This document shows, in pieces, positions 57,456 through 64,000 of a stretch of DNA of 64,000 nucleotides. The notes under the pieces are model-generated. The model did no database searches. It worked only from the letters and a program-made list of their open reading frames with translations, and was not told the origin of the DNA. The DNA is taken from the NCBI RefSeq assembly GCF_000219585.1, contig NC_015731.1:1302001-1366000 (forward strand), read 5' to 3'. The position numbers and the translations under genes were made by a program. Numbering within the stretch: the stretch's first letter is position 1; each line of letters begins with the position of its first letter. Origin of the DNA: Nitrosomonas sp. Is79A3. Lineage in GTDB: Bacteria; Pseudomonadota; Gammaproteobacteria; Burkholderiales; Nitrosomonadaceae.

Positions 57456-59326
57456 ATCACAAAGGGTAAAGTAAAGTGGATACTTATGCCAGAAATGGCA
57501 TTTTTCTCAGCCCACATCTTTCCGTTGTGCGCTTCTATCAAGGCACGACTAACAGCGAGACCCATGCCTAAGCCCTCGGATTTGGTGGTGTAGAAGGGTT
57601 GGAAAATGAGTTTAAGTGCGGTGATGTCCTTCACGCCAATTCCACTATCGCATACTGTTACATGTGCCCTAGACGGATCATCGGCGCAGCAACGCGATGT
57701 GATGGTGATGATTCCGGTATTTCTCCCACTTTCTTGCATAGACTCTAAGCCATTTTGCAACAGAATAGTCAGTATCTTTTGGATTTGTAGACCATTGGCC
57801 GCAACCAGCGGCAGACCGTCTGCGAGATCCATTTCGAATTTAAAAGCACCTAAATCTAAATATCCACTCATCTTGATAAAATTGATTGCTTCATGGATCG
57901 AGTTATTGATATCTATCGTTTCGATAACAGTTTCTCCCTTATGCAATACGCTCATCAACTGCTGTATCACTTCCCCGGCTCGAAGTACTTGGAGAGAACA
58001 ATTTTTCAATATATAAGAGAACTTTTGCGAATCTTTGTTGGCGTTTTGCAGCATAGTCAATGCGAGATCCGTATAGGATGAGAGGGCGCTGAGCGGCTGG
58101 TTCAGTTCATGCGCGATAGCGATGGCTGTTTGGCTGGCGACATATAATCGGAACGCTCTTTCCATCGAATCGCGCCGTAAATTCAGCTCCGTTGCCTTCT
58201 TGTAGTCGGTAATGTCCAAATTGATACCCAGCATCCGATAGGGATGATTATTGGGATCGCGCAACAATCCGCCGCGTGAGTGAATCCAGCGGTACGAACC
58301 ATCCTGATGGCGTAAGCGAAATTCTATATCAAAAACTGGTTGACGCTCGCCGATATAGTTTTCAATAGCTGTTAAAACCGATTTCTGGTCGTTGGGATGC
58401 AAACGATTCTTCCATTCTTCCCAGCTGTTGGGTATTTCCTTTTCGTCCATGCCGATTTGCTGCTTCCATTCGGGCGAAAAGTATAATGTGTGTGATATGA
58501 GATCCCAGTCCCAATAGCCTGCCTTTACCTCATCAACTACTAGGGCAAGCTGCGCTTCACTTTTGCGCAGTGCAACTTCCGTGCACAATCGCTCAGAGAC
58601 ATCGCGCAGGATGACAGTGAACGTTTTTTTTTCGTTTGTTTCGCAGCAAGATATGGTGGCTTCTATAGGAAATTTCTCGCCATTAGTACGGAGACCTGTC
58701 ACAGTGTAAAGTTCGGGTGTTTTATGGTTCGTGGAGCCGGTATACCCAGAAGCATGAATATGCATGCAGCAGTGGTCGAAGCGAAAGCGTTCCGGGATAA
58801 AACGTTCAATGAGTTTTCCGATTGCATCATTTGCGGTACAACCGAACATATTTTCCGCTGCTAAATTGAACACCAGAATAGTTTGATCAGCATCGATTGT
58901 GATTATCGCGTCCCTTGCCGACTCAACTATCTCGATATAGCGTTTCTGGCTTTTCCACAGCGCCGTAGTTGACCTGCGATGGAGATTGGTTGTGGCGATG
59001 ATAACAACAGACAAAATGCAAAAGCCCGCGTTTAAAATAAAAGCATCGTAGGGTGCAGAAGCCCAAATCGGAAATAATATAAACGCATTAATCGCAATTA
59101 AAGATAAAGCGATGGCAAAGATTCCAGGATTTCGTCCGAGCCAGAATGTGGACTGGATAATTGCAAAAAAAAATAACATGAATGCTGTGCGCTCGCCAAT
59201 GACCGGAATTTTGAACGTCGCGAGCAAGGCTAAGGTGACTGTCAGCATCGCCAGAGCGTAGTGAAACAAAGGCGGCTGCGTATCGAAATAAAGAAAAGCA
59301 GATTGGGTTATTGATTGCTTGGCCAT
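57452..59326 (-). CDS. FixL-like membrane PAS histidine kinase
   Basis: The product has 624 residues. An N-terminal membrane region with about four helices (30-120) resembles DUF4118. Two PAS domains follow (YIEIVESARDAIITIDADQTIL; QLALVVDEVKAGYWDWDLISHTLYF). HisKA has His in IAIAHELNQPLSALSSYTDLA, the form usual for FixL/DctB kinases. HATPase_c ends KSEGLGMGLAVSRALIEAHNG. A heme-type PAS His cannot be claimed from sequence alone. Confidence 0.9.
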   Translation of the reverse strand: MAKQSITQSAFLYFDTQPPLFHYALAMLTVTLALLATFKIPVIGERTAFMLFFFAIIQSTFWLGRNPGIFAIALSLIAINAFILFPIWASAPYDAFILNAGFCILSVVIIATTNLHRRSTTALWKSQKRYIEIVESARDAIITIDADQTILVFNLAAENMFGCTANDAIGKLIERFIPERFRFDHCCMHIHASGYTGSTNHKTPELYTVTGLRTNGEKFPIEATISCCETNEKKTFTVILRDVSERLCTEVALRKSEAQLALVVDEVKAGYWDWDLISHTLYFSPEWKQQIGMDEKEIPNSWEEWKNRLHPNDQKSVLTAIENYIGERQPVFDIEFRLRHQDGSYRWIHSRGGLLRDPNNHPYRMLGINLDITDYKKATELNLRRDSMERAFRLYVASQTAIAIAHELNQPLSALSSYTDLALTMLQNANKDSQKFSYILKNCSLQVLRAGEVIQQLMSVLHKGETVIETIDINNSIHEAINFIKMSGYLDLGAFKFEMDLADGLPLVAANGLQIQKILTILLQNGLESMQESGRNTGIITITSRCCADDPSRAHVTVCDSGIGVKDITALKLIFQPFYTTKSEGLGMGLAVSRALIEAHNGKMWAEKNAISGISIHFTLPFVI

Positions 59327-59630
59327 CTATTTTTTAGGGGCAATGCTCATTTTATAACCGAAATAAGATTTTAAATTTAATGTTAGGTTAAGCGGTAACG
59401 TTGATCCATTGCATAAAACTGTACGCACATAAAAATTACTTACGAAAGAAAGGATTTCTTTCTCAGACTATAATGAATTTAGTTTTAATTTAATGATTCT
59501 ATTTGAACTACCCTAGTCCACGCAATAATTTTATCCATGCGGTGATGGGCATCAGTAAGTATTGGTTTATTGGTAAGCACCGATCCACTTTCTAAGTAAT
59601 CAGCAAAACATTTGTTGAGTTGGTTATTAA

Positions 59631-60821
59631 GGAAACTCTGATTAAGTCCCAAAAACTTGTAAAATACGCGGTAGATTGTAACCACTGCAAGGGAATGCAT
59701 TGATGAAACAATTAGTATTGTCGATTCCATTATTTATCAAGAAACCAAAAGTAACTCGCCGGCAAAAGTTTCTCGAAGAAATGGAGCAAGTGGTTCCATG
59801 GGTAGACTGGACGAATCGGATCGCGCCGCACTATCCGGTAGCAGGTTTGGGACGCAAGCCATTTGCGTTGGAAGCGATGCTGCGGATTCATATGATGCAG
59901 CAATGGTTTGGTTATTCAGATCCGGCAATGGAAGAAGCGTTACATGATGTGCCGATGCTACGTGAATTTGCAGGACTAGATGCGGGAGAAGATGTTATGC
60001 CTGATGAGACGACGATCCTCAAGTTTCGCCACCTGCTGGAGAAGCATCACTTGGCACAAAGCCTGTTTGCTGAAACAACTGGGCGGTTAGCGCAACAGGG
60101 ATTATTGCTGCGTCAGGGCACGATAGTTGACGCCACGCTGATAGCGGCTGCGCCATCGACCAAGAACCGGCAACGCAAACGTGATGGCGAGATGAGTTCG
60201 ACTAAGAAAGGCAACAACTATTACTTTGGATTAAAAGCACACATAGGCGTAGATGCCGATTCCGGCCTGGTGCATAGCCTGGAAATTACCACGGCCAAAG
60301 TGGCCGATGGCAACATGATTGATGCGCTGGTACATGGCGAAGAGGCAATTGTATTGGGTGATCGGGCTTATACTCGTAATGATCGCAATCTGGAAGCGCA
60401 ACGACAGCCGGAAGAGCCGGTCTGGGGTATGCCATTCAAACGCAAGCGCGGTGAGGAATTGCCAGCAGAACATGCCGTGCTCAATCGTATGCTAGCTTCA
60501 CTACGCGCAAAGGTTGAACATCCGTTTCGTATTGTCAAAAGACAATTTGGTTATACCAAAGTCCGTTACCGAGGATTGTTCAAGAATGCACAACAGCTTT
60601 ATCTGTTGTTTGCCTTGGCTAATCTTTACCATGTCCGTAAGGTGTGGATGCCAACCACGGGATAATTCCGTCCAATATCCCTGAAAATCAGCATCAGGGG
60701 ACAGAATAGTATGCAATCTGCTAAAAATTACAGTTATTAATCGCACAATAATGCCTATATTAGCTACTTTACCGATAGCTTTGTCGACAAAACTGGAATA
60801 AATAACTTAATCAGAGCTTCC
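59631..60821 (+). mobile_element. IS5-family element with TTAA duplication
   Basis: Ends GGAAACTCTGATTAAG and, as reverse complement, GGAAGCTCTGATTAAG differ at one base. TTAA flanks both sides (59627-59630, 60822-60825). Length 1191 bp with one transposase gene. The MITE at 40302 uses the same ends. Confidence 0.93.
59703..60665 (+). CDS. IS5-family transposase
   Basis: The product has 320 residues. DUF772 N-terminal domain (GRKPFALEAMLRIHMMQQWFGYSDPAMEEALHDVPMLREFAGLD) and DDE core: Asp in GTIVDATLIAAAPSTK and AIVLGDRAYTRNDR, glutamate in LRAKVEHPFRIVKRQFGYTKVRYRG. It is full length and close in type to the IS5/IS1031 group. It is probably the enzyme that can move the MITE at 40302. Confidence 0.95.
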   Translation: MKQLVLSIPLFIKKPKVTRRQKFLEEMEQVVPWVDWTNRIAPHYPVAGLGRKPFALEAMLRIHMMQQWFGYSDPAMEEALHDVPMLREFAGLDAGEDVMPDETTILKFRHLLEKHHLAQSLFAETTGRLAQQGLLLRQGTIVDATLIAAAPSTKNRQRKRDGEMSSTKKGNNYYFGLKAHIGVDADSGLVHSLEITTAKVADGNMIDALVHGEEAIVLGDRAYTRNDRNLEAQRQPEEPVWGMPFKRKRGEELPAEHAVLNRMLASLRAKVEHPFRIVKRQFGYTKVRYRGLFKNAQQLYLLFALANLYHVRKVWMPTTG

Positions 60822-60869
60822 TTAAGTAGTTTGAGTAGAATATCCGCGCTCAAGCCTTCATCGCACTGA

Positions 60870-60909
60870 AGAGAGCCGTATTGTTTAATGGCTCTCTCTC
60901 TCTCTCTCT
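60870..60909. repeat. Hairpin with (CT)9 tract
   Basis: AGAGAGCC (60870-60877) pairs with GGCTCTCT (60890-60897). The tract CT repeated nine times runs 60892-60909. It could terminate transcription weakly or be a slippage-prone repeat. Confidence 0.6.
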
Positions 60910-61107
60910 AACGTTCGAACATGTTTGGTTGTTCGTTTTTCGCATAAAACCTGCAAGATGCGATTCTCCTCAATACCCAAAGATTAGCTCCTAAGTAAGT
61001 AGTTGCCCTAATTTTTTCTCAAAACGCTTCATGTTAAAAAATACGAACTTGAAGAGACATTCTGTTAACAGTGATTTTCCGTCAGTTTAAAACAGATATA
61101 ACAACTA

Positions 61108-61196
61108 TTGATCCGGCCATTAAAAAGATTGATTAGAATCTCCGTATTCCGGCTTTCGCCGCTATGACAAATCGAACTATTTAATGGCCGACTCTA
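61108..61196. mobile_element. IS630-type MITE, 89 bp, at the start of the Crp-type gene
   Basis: Left end TTGATCCGGCCATTAAA and right end (reverse complement) TAGAGTCGGCCATTAAA, flanked by TA at 61106-61107 and 61197-61198. The left end equals the right end of the IS630 remnant at 28732 (reverse complement TTGATCCGGCCATTAAA). It ends 17 bases before the true ATG of the regulator gene. Confidence 0.82.
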
Positions 61197-61213
61197 TAAT
61201 CAGGAGAATAGAT

Positions 61214-61945
61214 ATGAATAACTTGGATAACACTCGGCAAAATTATCTTCTCAGCGCCCTGCCTGCAGATGTTTATGCACGTATTTCTCCCCATCTGGAG
61301 AGTGTTTTGTTAACCAACGGAAAAATCCTTTATGAACCGGGGGAAGAATTGCTTTACGCCTATTTTCCCACAACTTGCATTGTGTCCAAGTTTATCTACA
61401 CGAAGAATGGCGGGTGTACAGAAATAGCTGCGATCGGCAATGAAGGTATCATCGGTGTTTCCCTCTTTATGGGTGGAAAAAGTATGCCGCGTTGGGCCGC
61501 CGTGCGCAGCCAGGGATGTGCTTATCGGTTGCCAAGACATGTATTTTTGAAAGAATTCGAGCACCTTCCTGAGAAACCTAATGATGAGTCGTTTCACTAT
61601 TTAGTGCTACGTTACACTCAAGTGTTCATGACACAGGTAGCACAAACGGCGGTCTGCAACCGGTTTCATTCGATAGATCAAAGATTTTGCCGCTGGCTGC
61701 TGACAACTCTTGATCGGCAGTCTTCGAACGAGTTGATCATCACACAGGAATTGATCGCTAATATGCTGGGGGTGCGCCGGGAAGGTATCACGGAGGCTGC
61801 TCAAAAATTACAGTTAGAAGGATTAATTGAACACCACCATGGCCATATTGCCGTGCTAGACCGGGCGGGCTTAGAAGGCCTGTCTTGTGAGTGCTATCAA
61901 GTAGTTAGGGTAGAAACTGATCGCCTGATCCACTGTGTGCATTGA
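61214..61945 (+). CDS. Crp/Fnr-family transcription regulator
   Basis: The product has 243 residues. Cyclic-nucleotide-type beta-barrel (LLTNGKILYEPGEELLYAYFPTTCIVSKF, about 30-130), then an HTH_Crp domain (IITQELIANMLGVRREGITEAAQKLQLEGLIEHHHGHIAVLD). The RE of the HTH is RREGIT. No Fnr-type N-terminal Cys cluster is seen. ATG 61214 with AGGAG 8 bases upstream is chosen; the upstream ATG 61184 lies inside the MITE. The regulator may respond to a small ligand or redox signal. Confidence 0.88.
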   Translation: MNNLDNTRQNYLLSALPADVYARISPHLESVLLTNGKILYEPGEELLYAYFPTTCIVSKFIYTKNGGCTEIAAIGNEGIIGVSLFMGGKSMPRWAAVRSQGCAYRLPRHVFLKEFEHLPEKPNDESFHYLVLRYTQVFMTQVAQTAVCNRFHSIDQRFCRWLLTTLDRQSSNELIITQELIANMLGVRREGITEAAQKLQLEGLIEHHHGHIAVLDRAGLEGLSCECYQVVRVETDRLIHCVH

Positions 61946-62001
61946 TGTGAGGGCAACCTGCTTAGCAAATCGGTGGATGTAGTTGTGGAATTGACATAAC
62001 T

Positions 62002-63905
62002 ATGGCATCAGAAGAAACAATAAGAATCGCTTCAACTGAAATATTTCCAATGACTTCTGTGGAATCCCCGCTATATTCTGTGTTAAATAGTCCTGTCATT
62101 TCGCTGGGAAACAGAGAAATTGAGTTACAAACGATTCTGAATCAGCTTGATTGCTTCATTTACGTGAAGGATAGAATGGGACGTTATACGTATGTAAATG
62201 AGAGCGCTCAAGATCTTTTTCGTACTTCAATTGACCATATTATCGGCCGGGAAGATTGCGATTTCTTCGATTCGGAAATTGTCACTGAGTTAAAGTGCAA
62301 TGACCGCCGCGTGATCGAGTTTGGAGAAACAATCAAGCTAGAAGAAAAGATTACCATCAAATCAAATGGCGAGACGCGAATTTGCCAGTCAGTTAAGCAA
62401 CCAATATACGATGATCAAGGTCAAATCATTGGTTTGTGCGGGATTTCCACAGATATCACCCAATTCAAGCAAACAGAGGATGCGCTTAACCAAATTATCA
62501 AACATCTGACACTAGCCAGACATGCCAGCGGTGTGGGCATCTGGCATTGGGACATAGTCCAGGATAAATTGGTTTGGGATGATCAGATGTTTACTCTGTA
62601 TGGCATCTCGAAAGATAACTTCAGTGCTGTTTACAAGGACTGGAGTACAAGTGTATATCCAAAAGACTTGCAACGGATCGAGAAAGAAATCCAAATGGCG
62701 TTACGTGGCGAAAAAAAACTCGATACCGTATTCCGTGTTTGTTGGCCAGATGGCACTATCCGTAGTCTCCATGTCATAGCTACCGTAGTATACGATGCTG
62801 CAGGGAAACCCTTACACATGGTAGGCACGAACTTGGATATTACCAGTCATATGGAGTCAGATGACTTCATGTTGTTAGCTAGCACGATTTATCAATCAAG
62901 CAACGAAGCTATTATGGTAACGGATGAAAATAACATTATTAGACAAATCAACCCAGCATTTACCCGCATGACAGGCTATGAGTTGGCAGATGTAGTGGGT
63001 AAGGGCCCCAGAATTTTTAATTCTGGACGCCATGACAAAACCTTTTATCAGGAAATGTGACAATCGATTAGGAAAACAGATCACTGGCAAGGTGAAATAT
63101 GGGAACGCCATAAGAATGGCACGATTTATGCCAGTTGGTTAAACATCAGCGCTATTCGCTATCCTAGTGGTGACATCTATTGCTATGTCGCACAGTTCTC
63201 AGATATCACTGAGAAAAAACAAAAAGATGAACTAATCTTAGCTCAAGCTAATTACGATCAGCTCACTGGTTTACCCAATCGCAATTTATTCAAGGATCGG
63301 CTAGCTCAGGAAATCAAAAAGTCTCATCGTAGTGGATTACCACTGTCATTGTTTCTCCTTGATCTGGATCATTTCAAGGACATCAATGATACTCTCGGTC
63401 ATGCTGCGGGGGATGAGCTGCTTAAAGAAGTTGCTAGTCGCATCAAGTCATGCATGCGTGAAATCGATACCGTAGCACGGCTTGGGGGAGATGAATTTAT
63501 CATTATTTTACCGGAATTCACCAACAAACTACGTATTGAGATGGTTGCTCAGCACATTATTCAAGAGCTGTGCAAATCGTTTCAATTTAATCAAAATCCA
63601 GCTGTTTATCATATCTCTACCAGTATCGGTATTGCCGTTTATCCGGAAGATGGTACGGACATGGAAAGCTTAATGAAACACGCGGATCAGGCAATGTACG
63701 CTGCAAAACAGCAAGGACGCGGACGTTTTTGTTACTTTACGTCTGCAATGCAACAGAAAGCAAATGAAAAAATGACACTTATCGGTGATCTTAGGGGAGC
63801 ACTGACACGCAATGAGCTTCATGTCTACTATCAACCTATTCTGGATTTAACTAATCAACACATCACTAAAGCAGAAGCCTTGCTGCGCTGGAAACATCCA
63901 CAACT
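62002..63905 (+). pseudogene. PAS-GGDEF-EAL protein gene, broken by TGA and IS3
   Basis: Three PAS domains (LDCFIYVKDRMGRYTYVNES; VGIWHWDIVQDKLVWDDQM; SSNEAIMVTDENNIIRQINPAF) end at TGA 63058-63060. Here FYQEM-stop-QSIRKTDHWQGEIWERHKNG continues in the same frame; relatives have Trp at this place, so TGG became TGA. GGDEF follows (DTVARLGGDEFIIILPEF, complete motif) and the beginning of EAL (KAEALLRWKHPQL). At 63906 an IS3-type end cuts the EAL domain. The intact gene would make and/or degrade cyclic di-GMP. A shorter GGDEF product from an internal start (ATG 63349) is possible but lacks part of the domain. Confidence 0.88.
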
Positions 63906-64000
63906 TGAATCACCCCGGGTTCTCTGGAGGCTGTTTGGTTTAAGTAACTTTGGCAGAATCCAAGTTGGCTAACTGCCGGTAGTATTGTGCCTCAGCTTCC
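63906..64000 (-). mobile_element. IS3-family element, left end, runs off the window
   Basis: The end TGAATCACCCCGGGTTCTCTGG matches the TGAATCGCCCCGGG ends of the elements at 1-1148 and 27115-28421 (with one change in the first 14 bases). On the minus strand the sequence ends an OrfB: EAEAQYYRQLANLDSAKVT, stop at 63940-63942. That tail is typical of IS3 OrfB. Confidence 0.82.

Noticed and set aside
61184-61213. ATG 61184 as the start of the Crp-type gene
   Set aside because: It lies inside the MITE end (TTAATGGCC) and has no ribosome site. ATG 61214 follows AGGAG.

Overview
The window looks like a chromosome segment of a betaproteobacterial ammonia oxidiser, most likely Nitrosomonas or a close relative. 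The main evidence is a complete gene for the ammonia monooxygenase subunit AmoC (50459-51268, minus strand). It stands alone, without amoA or amoB. An exosortase-B exopolysaccharide locus, a glycine-cleavage operon and a very heavy load of insertion sequences agree with this. No rRNA, tRNA or CRISPR array was seen.

Layout. 1-13.1 kb: an exopolysaccharide (EPS) locus of the EpsD-E-F-G/XrtB/EpsI type, then a methyltransferase, a Wzy-like polymerase, an FkbM-type methyltransferase, two sulfotransferases and a polysaccharide deacetylase. The first gene (epsD) is cut by an IS3-family element. 13.2-28.9 kb: an IS graveyard inside the EPS locus. It holds one intact methyltransferase gene, one intact secreted glycosidase-like gene and a broken paralogue of the latter. 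Elements of the IS3, IS4, IS5, IS1380, IS66, IS630 and IS200/IS605 types are present. IS66 and IS630 are nested inside one dead IS5-type transposase gene. 29.0-33.0 kb: the rest of the EPS locus on the minus strand (WecG/TagA glycosyltransferase, flippase, GT4 glycosyltransferase). 33.2-35.8 kb: two tandem copies, one recent and one decayed, of one IS, plus an IS256-type scrap. 36.2-40.3 kb: a 1370-residue FG-GAP/UnbV/RTX protein that looks like a type I secretion substrate. 40.3-46.9 kb: a MITE, a tandem glycine riboswitch with a terminator, and gcvT-gcvH-gcvPA-tpx-gcvPB, followed by a PfkB kinase. 47.0-49.8 kb: small housekeeping and envelope genes. 49.8-59.3 kb: the lone amoC with a membrane-protein gene downstream, and upstream five two-component genes (three PAS histidine kinases, one of them hybrid, and two LuxR-type response regulators), all on the minus strand. 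59.6-64.0 kb: an IS5 element, a MITE, a Crp/Fnr-type regulator, and a PAS-GGDEF-EAL gene broken by a stop codon and by another IS3-type element at the window edge.

How the genes fit together. EpsE/F/G, the Wzy-like protein and the flippase would make and export a surface polysaccharide. The sulfotransferases, deacetylase and methyltransferases suggest that it is chemically decorated. XrtB and EpsI are the exosortase module usually tied to such loci. The glycine-cleavage operon is placed under glycine control by its riboswitch. The sensor genes next to amoC are candidates for environmental control of the extra AmoC copy, but this rests on position alone.

Most broken genes can be explained at base level: a 10-bp tandem duplication, a 2-bp loss, single-base stops, an internal deletion and IS insertions. 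Two MITEs share ends with transposases in the same window.
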